Below the pieces are notes generated by a model. It ran no database searches. It worked only from the letters and a program-made list of their open reading frames with translations, and was not told the DNA's origin. Shown one piece after another: positions 22,815 to 29,537 of a stretch of DNA of 33,582 bases; positions within the stretch are counted from its first letter, which is position 1; the number at the start of each line of letters is the position of its first letter. The translations under genes and the position numbers were made by a program. This DNA is from an uncultured Phascolarctobacterium sp. (GTDB taxonomy: Bacteria > Bacillota > Negativicutes > Acidaminococcales > Acidaminococcaceae), in contig CAAEPE010000012.1 in the NCBI GenBank assembly GCA_900757795.1, positions 1 to 33,582 on the forward strand, written 5' to 3'.

Positions 22815-22979
22815 GATTTTTCCTCCTCGAACAATATGGTATTTCAATATATATGGATTACCTTTCTTTTTAGAAAGGAGCTCGCCGTAAATCGGCAGAG
22901 CTTAGCAATTTTTTTAGATTAACTCTACTATCTGTATTATAACAGCAAAAGTCAAAAAGTCAAATATATAAATTTGTTA
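22815..22979 (-). promoter_or_regulatory. clpB promoter and structured 5' leader
   Basis: Minus strand: -35 TTGACT, 16-nt spacer, -10 TATAAT (around 22937-22965). TTGACTTT occurs twice in tandem across the -35. The ~115-nt leader folds into two hairpins: GCTCTGCCG / CGGCGAGC (about 22878-22905, one bulge) and CCTTTC / GAAAGG (22861-22878). No CIRCE element and no properly spaced CtsR box is visible. Confidence 0.5.
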
Positions 22980-23088
22980 ATTTAGTGAATTCTTTCCGTA
23001 CTTTTCTTGACATCACCCTACAAGTGTGGGAAAATTAAAATCGTTTTTAATTCGTAAGGTTTTTGCTTTTATAAAGGAGGAAGTTAAA

Positions 23089-23445
23089 ATGTCGCCAACT
23101 TCTCTATTGAGAGGATTTGCACTGTTATTATTTTTGCAATGGATTTCTACTTTAATTATTAACGCTTTAGGTCTGCCTTTTCCGCCGTCGCTGTTGGGCA
23201 TGCTGCTCTTAACGGCGCTGCTGTGCGGTAAAATTATTCCGGCGCAGTCTGTGGAAGGCGTCTGCAATATTTTGATTTCTAAAATGGGTATGCTGTTTTT
23301 GCCTGCCGGAGTAAGCGTGCTGCTCTACGCCGACGTTATCAGAGCGGAATGGCTGCCGATTTTGGTGACGATTGTTTTGTGCAGCGTCGCCGTTTTAGGC
23401 GCAACCGCTTTATTTTTGGAAGCCATGCTCAAAGGAGGCCGTTAA
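23089..23445 (+). CDS. CidA/LrgA family membrane protein
   Basis: 118 residues with four hydrophobic helices; short and very hydrophobic, like holin-related CidA/LrgA proteins. The LGLPFPPSLLGMLLLTALL segment (about 26-46) is the family's P-G-x-x-x-G-M block. It is paired with an LrgB-type gene whose ATG directly follows this stop (TAAATG). The pair is thought to influence murein hydrolase export, autolysis or, as shown in some bacteria, pyruvate or carbohydrate by-product transport. Start at 23089, after AAAGGAGG; the upstream frame from 23026 is not used. A TTGACA at about 23004-23009 is a good -35, but its -10 is weak. Confidence 0.88.
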   Translation: MSPTSLLRGFALLLFLQWISTLIINALGLPFPPSLLGMLLLTALLCGKIIPAQSVEGVCNILISKMGMLFLPAGVSVLLYADVIRAEWLPILVTIVLCSVAVLGATALFLEAMLKGGR

Positions 23446-24156
23446 ATGTTTCCTGATAGTTTAGTTAATTCTCCGCTGTTCGGTATCGGCTTGACAGTGA
23501 TTTTATATGCGTTCAGCGAAATTTTAGTAGACAGATTAAGTCTGCGTATTTTGCCGCCCTTTGTTCCGGCGTGCGTCGGCATTATTGCCGTTATTGTACT
23601 GGCGCCTAATGTCAGCTACGAAAAATATGCGTCCGGCGCCGAATTTATCAATTTTCTGCTGGGACCGGCAACTATTGCACTGGCTTTGCCCTTGTATAAA
23701 AATCGTCTGATTATCAAAGAAAAAGCGGCAGCGCTTGTAGGCGGCGTAACTTTAGCAACAATAATCGCCATTGTAGTAGTTTATTTCAGCGCTAAAAGCT
23801 TAGGCGCCAGCGAGCAAGTGCTGCTGAGCCTGATTCCTAAATCCGTGACTACGCCTATCGCCATTGACGTATCCAAAGCTATCGGCGGTATTCCCGCGCT
23901 GACCACAGCTGCCGTTATTTTCACCGGTATTTTGGGAGCGACCTTTAATCACAAGCTGCTGCAGCTTTTCGGCATTAAAAACGATATTGCCGCAGGACTG
24001 GCGATTGGCGCGTCCAGCCACGGCTTAGGCGCCAGCGCCTGCGCTTCCGTCAGCCCTGTGCAATTAGCCATTGGCGGCGTGGCGATTGCGCTGACAGGCA
24101 TCGCTACTTCTATTTTAGCGCCGATTTTGCTGCCGGTTTTAAAAGCGATTTGGTAA
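23446..24156 (+). CDS. LrgB/CidB family membrane protein
   Basis: 236 residues, six to eight hydrophobic segments. The conserved C-terminal half reads LSLIPKSVTTPIAIDVSKAIGGIPALTTAAVIFTGILGATFNHKLL and then GLAIGASSHGLGASACASVSPVQLAIGGVAIALTGIATSI, the LrgB hallmark with its SHG-GA motif. It works with the upstream CidA/LrgA partner. The ribosome site AAAGGAGG lies inside the upstream gene end, so translation is coupled. Confidence 0.92.
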   Translation: MFPDSLVNSPLFGIGLTVILYAFSEILVDRLSLRILPPFVPACVGIIAVIVLAPNVSYEKYASGAEFINFLLGPATIALALPLYKNRLIIKEKAAALVGGVTLATIIAIVVVYFSAKSLGASEQVLLSLIPKSVTTPIAIDVSKAIGGIPALTTAAVIFTGILGATFNHKLLQLFGIKNDIAAGLAIGASSHGLGASACASVSPVQLAIGGVAIALTGIATSILAPILLPVLKAIW

Positions 24157-24375
24157 AAGCTTGCAGCAGCATATATATCATACTTTTTCTTAAGATAAGA
24201 CGCGTGCCCTTTAGGGTAAAAAGTATGCAAAAAGAGCCTTAATTGCAGGTGCCAAGTCTCACAGGCTGCTTACAGCCAAAACTTTTTACCAAGCAAGGCT
24301 AGCAGGAAAAAATTTGGACACTTTGTTCAAAAAACAATAAACAATTTTAGGATAAAATGTCCAAACCTAAAAATC

Positions 24376-24477
24376 CACTTTGCGGCAGACTGCCAAAGCT
24401 TTGCTTACACGCCTAAAATAAATTTACACTTTGCGGCAGACCGCTAAAGCCACATATTGCGAGCCTAAAGAACACGA
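24376..24477. repeat. Two copies of a 51-bp direct repeat
   Basis: Core CACTTTGCGGCAGACYGCYAAAGC, then about 13 divergent bases, then GCCTAAA; copies start 51 bp apart. CACTTTG also appears at 24320 and, inverted, near 24517. Confidence 0.65.
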
Positions 24478-24588
24478 AGCCTCTAGCCCCAAAAACCACG
24501 CTCGAGGCAAGCCTTGTCCACAAAGTGCGAAGTACCTATGAACGCCGAAGATTCTTTGCCGCGCTTCGAAAAGCGCGCGCTTTTCTTG

Positions 24589-24616
24589 CAACTTCTTTTG
24601 GCGGCAAAAGAAGTTG
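24589..24616. repeat. Perfect 12-bp-arm hairpin
   Basis: CAACTTCTTTTG - GCGG - CAAAAGAAGTTG. No T-run on either side, so it is not an intrinsic terminator. It is adjacent to the 18-bp palindrome GAAAAGCGC-GCGCTTTTC at 24568-24585. Confidence 0.8.
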
Positions 24617-24692
24617 AGATAATCCACACCGAGCGTACCATGGGCACGCTAAAAGTAAAAATATGCAGTAACAAAATAGTCTGATAAACTAC

Positions 24693-24734
24693 AAAAAGCA
24701 GAACCAGCTCGCAAAAAGCCGGTTCTGCTTTTTT
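24693..24734. terminator. Intrinsic terminator
   Basis: AAAAGCAGAACCaGC / GCcGGTTCTGCTTTT stem with T6 on the plus side and a short T-run on the minus side. On the minus strand it closes the unit ending with the 86-residue protein at 24776. Confidence 0.85.
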
Positions 24735-24775
24735 ATTATGCTCTTAGATTTTTTTCTAAAAATTTTTATCTACGC

Positions 24776-25036
24776 TTACAAATGATTTATCATACCCCGC
24801 AGCTCAGTAAAGATAACGCCGGCCTTATCCGCAGGAAACACCTGACAGGGCAGCGCCCGCAAATCTTCCATGCGCCAGCCTGCATTCTGCTCGGCAAGCT
24901 TTGCTAAAGCTTCGTCCAAGCTGCCTGCCACCACAATCGCTAGCGCATCAAGATAAAATTCGTTGTTCAAGCAAGGCTCGTCAATCATGCTGTGGCTGTG
25001 ATAGGTTTTATTGTGCCGCCAAAAATAAATATTCAT
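24776..25036 (-). CDS. Small unknown protein downstream of metH
   Basis: 86 residues, soluble, no signal peptide. It starts with an aromatic/His-rich segment (MNIYFWRHNKTYHSHSMIDEPC), then an amphipathic helix with alanines (SLDEALAKLAEQNAGW), RALPCQVFPADKAGVIF and a short C-terminal helix. I do not recognise the family. The coding case rests on a GGAGGGCGAGC ribosome site, normal codon use and a terminator 42 nt after the stop. It lies 94 nt after metH, separated by a long hairpin, so its expression is probably tied to metH but reduced or regulated. The two Cys and several His might bind metal (inference). Confidence 0.7.
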   Translation of the reverse strand: MNIYFWRHNKTYHSHSMIDEPCLNNEFYLDALAIVVAGSLDEALAKLAEQNAGWRMEDLRALPCQVFPADKAGVIFTELRGMINHL

Positions 25037-25052
25037 AAGCTCGCCCTCCTTA

Positions 25053-25119
25053 CATAAGCATTGCTGTCGCCTAATCTTAATGCTTTATTTCTCTGCTGAC
25101 AGCAAAAATCCTGCTTATG
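25053..25119. repeat. Long hairpin between metH and the small downstream gene
   Basis: A contiguous 16-nt left arm CATAAGCATTGCTGTC (25053-25068) pairs with GACAGCAA (25098-25105) and TGCTTATG (25112-25119), leaving a 6-nt bulge and a 29-nt loop. There is no T-run, so it is not a simple terminator. Confidence 0.75.
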
Positions 25120-25130
25120 CCTAAGAAAGC

Positions 25131-27488
25131 TTACTTGCCATACACGCTGTTCACATAATTTACGGCGCTTACAGCGTTAGGCGCGTAATGGCTGGCGCCG
25201 ATTTGGTCGGCATATTCCTGGGTCAGCACCGCGCCGCCAACTACGATTTTATAATCGCCATCAGCCTCTAATGCCTTAATAGTTTCTTCCATTGCACTAA
25301 CAGTGGTAGTCATCAGGGCGGATAAGCCCACGACTTTAGCGCCGCTTTCTTTGGCAGCCTGCACAATATTTTCTACCGGCACATCCTTGCCTAAATCCAG
25401 CACCTTGTAGCCGTAATTTTCCAGCAGCACCTTAACAATATTTTTGCCGATATCGTGAATATCGCCGCGCACAGTGGCGATAATTACGGTTTCGCCTTGA
25501 GTTTCGCTCACGCCTACTGCCTCACGAATCACTTCAAAAGCCGCCTTCGCCGCGTCGGCGCTCATTAAAAGCTGGGGCAAAAATAACGTTTTCTGCTCAA
25601 AACCGTTGCCCACAAAATCCAACGCGGGAATCATATATTTATTGATAACATCCAATGGCTTTTCGTTTTGCAAGCAAACGCCAGCCGCCTTGCGAGAGGC
25701 TTCAGTCAAACCTTTAACAATGGCATCGTAAAGGCCCATTTCGCTGACCATGGTTGCCGCAGCCTTAGGCGCGTCGGCATAACGGCGCACATATTCCTTG
25801 CAGCCTGCGTCCAAGCCGGATAAAGCGCGGAAGCCGTAAAACGCATCCAGCATTGGCTTGCTTTGAGGATTGATAATGCCGCAGGACAAACCGGCCTGCA
25901 GCGCCATAGTAAAGAACGTGCTGTTGACAGCCTCACGTCCAGGCAAGCCAAAAGAAATATTAGAAACGCCCATAACTGTATTGATGCCGCGCTCTTTCAT
26001 GGCGCGGATAACCTCGCAGGCAATAGCCGCATTTTCTGCGCCGGTAGAAATTGTCAGCGCCAAAGGATCAACCACAATATTGCATTTGGCAATGCCAAAT
26101 TCCGCAGCACGAGCAATAATTTTTTCCGCAATAGCAATGCGTCCTGCTGCGCTATTTGGAATACCGTTATCGTCAAGACAAAGAGCAACCAACACTGCGC
26201 CGTATTTTTTTGCCAGCGGTAAAACCTTGTTCAAGCTTTCCTCCTTACCGCTTACAGAATTCAGCATAGGCTTGCCGTTATACAAGCGCAGAGCCTTTTC
26301 CATTGCCTCGTAATTGGAAGTATCAATTTGCAGCGGCGTATCGGTAACGGCCTGCAGCGCGGGAATAGCTTTGGCAAGCATGGCAGGCTCGTCAATTCCC
26401 GGCGTGCCCACATTTACATCCAAAATATGCGCGCCGCTATTGATTTGCTCCAAGCCCAAGCGGCAAACATAATCCATATCCTGCGCCGCCAGCGCTTCTT
26501 TCAATCTTTTTTTGCCAGTGGGATTGATGCGCTCGCCAATAATTACGGGATCAGCGCCAAGCTGAACTGCTTTGCCGTAGCTGGAAACAGCCGTCAATTT
26601 ACAATCGCGCCAGCCGCCCGGCTGCAATTTTTTACATTTTGCAATCATCGCCGCAATATGCGCCGGAGTTGTACCGCAGCAGCCGCCCATTACGCTTACA
26701 CCCTGCTGCGCCAAATTATACATTAGCTCTGCATATTCCTCAGGCTCAACCTCAAAGCATGTTTTGCCGTTCTTTTCCACGGGAAGCCCGGCATTGGGAT
26801 TGATAATGATAGGCAGATTAACAGCTGCCAGCATTTGCGGCAGCAATTTTCCAATCTGTGCAGGACCCAAGCCGCAGTTAAAGCCCACAGCATCAACGCC
26901 CAAGCCCTCACACAAAATTGCGGCGGCTTCCACGGTAGCACCAGTCAAAAGCTTGCCGCCTTCGTCAAAGGTCATAGTTACGCAAATAGGCAGATGACAA
27001 TTTTCTTTCGCCGCCAAAATTGCCGCTTTAATTTCGTAGGTATCGCTCATAGTTTCTATCAAAATTAAATCTGCCCCGGCAGCAACGCCGCAACGCACCA
27101 TTTCGCTATAAGCGGCAACGGCTTCTTCAAAAGGCAAATCACCGTAAGGAGCCAAAAGCTTTCCCGTAGGCCCCAAATCCAGCGCCACAAATTTATTTTT
27201 TTGTCCGCTGCAGGCACGTTTAGCAATTTCTACTGCCGCCGTAATAGTTTTTTGGCAATCAAGTCCGCTTTCCTTAAGTTTAATGGGATTGGCGCCAAAG
27301 GTATTGGTTTTGACGATATTTGCTCCCGCTTCCAAATAATCGCGATGCACTGCCTCCACAATTTCCGGATGCGTAAAATTCCAGCTTTCAGGCAGCTCGC
27401 CGGGCTTTAGGCCCCGCGCCTGTAATTGCGTACCGGTGGCACCGTCGAAAAACAGCATTTGCTTTCCCAGCAATTCTTTAAAAGTCAT
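25131..27488 (-). CDS. metH: Cobalamin-dependent methionine synthase, lacking the activation domain
   Basis: 785 residues, against about 1,200 for E. coli MetH. Domain 1 (1-290) binds homocysteine; the zinc ligands Cys205, Cys270 and Cys271 are present (GFNCGLG, MGGCCGTTP). Domain 2 (about 315-565) binds methyl-tetrahydrofolate (VIIGERINPTGKKRLKEAL, HILDVNVGTPGIDE, IDTSNYEAMEKAL, MGVSNISFGLPGR). Domain 3 (about 590-785) is the cobalamin cap and Rossmann fold with DIHDIG, where His678 is the lower cobalt ligand, then SALMTTT and VVGGAVL. The S-adenosylmethionine-dependent reactivation domain is absent; a separate protein encoded just upstream carries it. GAGGAG precedes the ATG. Confidence 0.95.
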   Translation of the reverse strand: MTFKELLGKQMLFFDGATGTQLQARGLKPGELPESWNFTHPEIVEAVHRDYLEAGANIVKTNTFGANPIKLKESGLDCQKTITAAVEIAKRACSGQKNKFVALDLGPTGKLLAPYGDLPFEEAVAAYSEMVRCGVAAGADLILIETMSDTYEIKAAILAAKENCHLPICVTMTFDEGGKLLTGATVEAAAILCEGLGVDAVGFNCGLGPAQIGKLLPQMLAAVNLPIIINPNAGLPVEKNGKTCFEVEPEEYAELMYNLAQQGVSVMGGCCGTTPAHIAAMIAKCKKLQPGGWRDCKLTAVSSYGKAVQLGADPVIIGERINPTGKKRLKEALAAQDMDYVCRLGLEQINSGAHILDVNVGTPGIDEPAMLAKAIPALQAVTDTPLQIDTSNYEAMEKALRLYNGKPMLNSVSGKEESLNKVLPLAKKYGAVLVALCLDDNGIPNSAAGRIAIAEKIIARAAEFGIAKCNIVVDPLALTISTGAENAAIACEVIRAMKERGINTVMGVSNISFGLPGREAVNSTFFTMALQAGLSCGIINPQSKPMLDAFYGFRALSGLDAGCKEYVRRYADAPKAAATMVSEMGLYDAIVKGLTEASRKAAGVCLQNEKPLDVINKYMIPALDFVGNGFEQKTLFLPQLLMSADAAKAAFEVIREAVGVSETQGETVIIATVRGDIHDIGKNIVKVLLENYGYKVLDLGKDVPVENIVQAAKESGAKVVGLSALMTTTVSAMEETIKALEADGDYKIVVGGAVLTQEYADQIGASHYAPNAVSAVNYVNSVYGK

Positions 27489-27551
27489 TATTTTTTCTCC
27501 TCAAACAAAAGTTATCCCAAGCAAAATATTTATAGCTGCAAAAATTTTTCT

Positions 27552-28184
27552 TTACACACTGCTGTCGCGATAGGGACAGTTGATATTTTCACAGGTCATA
27601 CATTTATTCCAAGTACATTTTACGTCCGTAGATAATCCGATTACTGCCGTCACCGATTTAGACGGAACCATCATACAGCCGTCTGTCAGCGTCAGGCCAA
27701 TCAGCTTAGCGCAGTCCAGCACCGCAAACAGCTTTTTTTGCTCTGCTAAATTCCAGTCGCCGTAACCGGGCGAAAAACGCGGCCTTTGCGCCAAGCCATC
27801 CGTATCAATTTTAGACTGCACCTCGTCGCAATAGCTTTCAATTAACGAAGCCGTTACCGCCTGCGCCGCCGCTCCCTCAGCCAAGCTGCCCAAGGTCAAA
27901 CGCCTAATAGCAGCGTCCACCTTGCTGCCCAAGGTTGCAGCCAGAAGCAGCGCGCTTGTGCAGCCTGCCAAATGCTGCGCCAAATCGCGGGAAAAAAAGC
28001 GCACGCCGGTATCAAGCGTTACACCGTTTTCATCCACAGTAATTTTATGTTTTTGCAGCACATGCCGCGCCTGCACATCATTGCGCAGCTTTAAATAAAC
28101 TGTGTCCGCCAAAATTCCCGCAGCCTCGTCATCCTGCCGCGCACGCAAATAGCGCAGCGCTTCGCGTCTTGTGTATTCCATCAT
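27552..28184 (-). CDS. Free-standing methionine synthase activation-domain protein
   Basis: 210 residues. RFSPGYGDW (136-144) matches the R-x-x-x-G-Y-G signature of the MetH activation domain, which binds S-adenosylmethionine and remethylates inactive cob(II)alamin. DGCMMVPSKSVTAVIGLS also matches the domain. A cysteine cluster at the C-terminus (Cys190, 195, 198, 203; KCTWNKCMTCENINCPYR) is not part of the classical domain and may hold an Fe-S cluster that delivers the electron (inference). The ATG follows the metF stop directly (TAAATGATG); a second ATG three bases on could also be used. It sits between metF and the metH that lacks this domain, so it almost certainly serves that enzyme. Confidence 0.88.
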   Translation of the reverse strand: MMEYTRREALRYLRARQDDEAAGILADTVYLKLRNDVQARHVLQKHKITVDENGVTLDTGVRFFSRDLAQHLAGCTSALLLAATLGSKVDAAIRRLTLGSLAEGAAAQAVTASLIESYCDEVQSKIDTDGLAQRPRFSPGYGDWNLAEQKKLFAVLDCAKLIGLTLTDGCMMVPSKSVTAVIGLSTDVKCTWNKCMTCENINCPYRDSSV

Positions 28185-29060
28185 TTAATCCTTAACTATT
28201 TCCGACATATAATCCATAATACCGCCGATAATTTCCGGACGGTTCATAGTATAAATATGCACGTGGCTGAAGCCGTTGGAAACCAAATCAATAATCTGTC
28301 CCACAGCATAAGCGATACCTGCCTGCTGCAGGGCCTTAGGCTTGTCGGCAAATTTCTCCACCATAGCACGGAACTGAGGCGGCAGCTTGGTACCGCTAAG
28401 TTGGCAGATGCGAATAATCTGCTTAGCGTTCGTCACCGGCATAATTCCCGGCACTACAGGCACATTGATACCTGCCTTTAACAGTCGGAACATGTAATTA
28501 TACAAAATTGTATTATCAAAAAACATCTGCGTAACCAAAAAATCTACGCCTGCGTCAATTTTATATTTTGTATTAGCAATATCCTGCGCCAGGCTCCCCG
28601 ATTCCGGATGTCCCTCGGGATAAGCTGCGCCGCCCACGCAGAAATCGCTGTTGGCTTTAATATAACGAATTAAGTCGCTGGCATGCGGAAAGCTCACAAT
28701 GCTGTCCTGCTCCATGCCCGCAGGAATATCGCCGCGCAAAGCCAAAATATTTTCAATACCGTTAGCGCTTAGCTGCTGCAAAACTGCGTTGATTTTTTCT
28801 TTATCCGCCTTAACACACGTTAAATGCGCCAGCGCAGGAATACCATTGTCCTGTACCTGTCTGGCAAGCGCCGCAGAATAACCAACCGTGCTGCCGCCTG
28901 CACCGTAAGTCACGCTCATGTAGGAGGGATGTACCTTAGCGATTTTATTGACAATTTCTAAGCTATTTTCTAGCTCCGCACCTTGTTTAGGCGGAAACAG
29001 CTCGCAGGAAATACTTACTTTATCAGTTTTTAAAATATCTATGATTTTTTTACCAGTCAT
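28185..29060 (-). CDS. metF: 5,10-methylenetetrahydrofolate reductase
   Basis: 291 residues from the ATG at 29060, which follows AAGGGGCG; the frame opens earlier (29087) but without a ribosome site. TIM-barrel MetF landmarks: SCELFPPKQGAELENSLEIV, PSYMSVTYGAGGSTVG, LAHLTCVKADKEKINAVLQQLSANGIENILALRGDIP, FCVGGAAYPEGHPES, VDFLVTQMFFDN and PVVPGIMPVTNAKQI. It reduces methylene-THF to methyl-THF using FAD, giving MetH its methyl donor. First gene of the metF-activation domain-metH operon. Tandem -10 hexamers lie upstream at about 29172-29190. Confidence 0.95.
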   Translation of the reverse strand: MTGKKIIDILKTDKVSISCELFPPKQGAELENSLEIVNKIAKVHPSYMSVTYGAGGSTVGYSAALARQVQDNGIPALAHLTCVKADKEKINAVLQQLSANGIENILALRGDIPAGMEQDSIVSFPHASDLIRYIKANSDFCVGGAAYPEGHPESGSLAQDIANTKYKIDAGVDFLVTQMFFDNTILYNYMFRLLKAGINVPVVPGIMPVTNAKQIIRICQLSGTKLPPQFRAMVEKFADKPKALQQAGIAYAVGQIIDLVSNGFSHVHIYTMNRPEIIGGIMDYMSEIVKD

Positions 29061-29537
29061 GCTTATACGCCCCTTACGAAAATACATTTTGCTGATATTT
29101 TAGCAGTTTAGCACGAGTTTTGCAAACGCAAGCGTTAATTTTTTAAACAGCCAATAGGAACTATGTAAATTTTATTATACTATTATACTTGCTAAAATCA
29201 ATAAAAAAACTGGCGACTTGGCGAAATATTTTTCGGCATGTTGGCGAAGCAAGGCATAAAACTTATTGCAAACATTTATTCCTAGCGCGTTTTGCGACAT
29301 GAAGAACTACTCATACGTTTAAAAAATACAACGGCGATATATTATCACTCGCTCACCTCGCTTTTTTAACGCCAGCTTCACGCGGAATAATAACGAAGCT
29401 GCGGGAAAAATTTGGCTGAAAAATGATTTTCAATACGTACCCTTGCTTCTATTATTCCATGCGTTTGCTTGCTAAAAGCTCGAATCTTCGCTACGTGATA
29501 ATATAATCGCCATCATTACATTTCAACTTTTAAAAAT
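29061..29537. other. Gene-free region between metF and hsdR
   Basis: It holds the metF promoter (minus strand, TATAAT twice around 29174-29187 with TTGATT upstream), an AT-rich leader without a recognisable SAM or cobalamin riboswitch, about 110 nt of unexplained sequence (29219-29332), and the ~180-bp palindrome listed next. No clear hsdR terminator. Confidence 0.6.
29333..29511. repeat. About 180-bp imperfect palindrome (MITE-like)
   Basis: Ends GGCGATATATTATCAC (29333-29348) and GTGATAATATAATCGCC (29495-29511) are inverted copies differing by one inserted base. Inside, GGAATAATAACGAAGC (29384-29399) pairs with GCTTCTATTATTCCATGCG (29445-29463), and the stretches between are diverged copies too. 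A 45-nt centre remains unpaired. No ORF is inside and no clean target duplication flanks it. It may be a miniature inverted-repeat element or a long RNA hairpin. Confidence 0.65.

Larger units (their letters stand above)
24157..24775. other. Gene-free repeat- and palindrome-rich region
   Basis: No convincing gene. Contents: a 10-bp-arm hairpin CATACTTTTT / AAAAAGTATG (24179-24227) with a CCCTTTAGGG mini-hairpin inside; an inverted repeat TTTGGACA / TGTCCAAA (24313-24365); a 51-bp-period direct repeat whose core CACTTTGCGGCAGAC occurs at 24376 and 24427; an 18-bp perfect palindrome (24568-24585); a 12-bp-arm hairpin (24589-24616); and a terminator (24693-24734). A minus-strand frame at 24424-24627 is open only because of these repeats (it encodes ALAVCRKV, a product of the repeat unit). 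Confidence 0.7.

Noticed and set aside
22937..22965. CtsR operator upstream of clpB
   Set aside because: Two AGTCAAA-type heptamers are present, but the second starts 8 nt after the first; CtsR boxes need a 3-nt gap between heptamers. They overlap the -35 and are better explained by it.
24376..24477. CRISPR array
   Set aside because: Only two diverged repeat copies, no equal-length unique spacers, and no cas genes in the window.
24424..24627. Minus-strand open frame of 67 residues in the repeat-rich gap
   Set aside because: No ribosome site; its sequence is the translation of the 51-bp repeat and palindromes (ALAVCRKV recurs in the next repeat copy after a stop), so it is a by-product of the repeats.
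25870..26313. 147-residue plus-strand frame within metH
   Set aside because: Antisense shadow of the MetH pterin domain; no promoter or ribosome site and no recognisable fold.
29061..29220. SAM or cobalamin riboswitch ahead of metF
   Set aside because: The leader is AT-rich with no conserved core helices, B12-box-like or S-box-like motifs that I can recognise.
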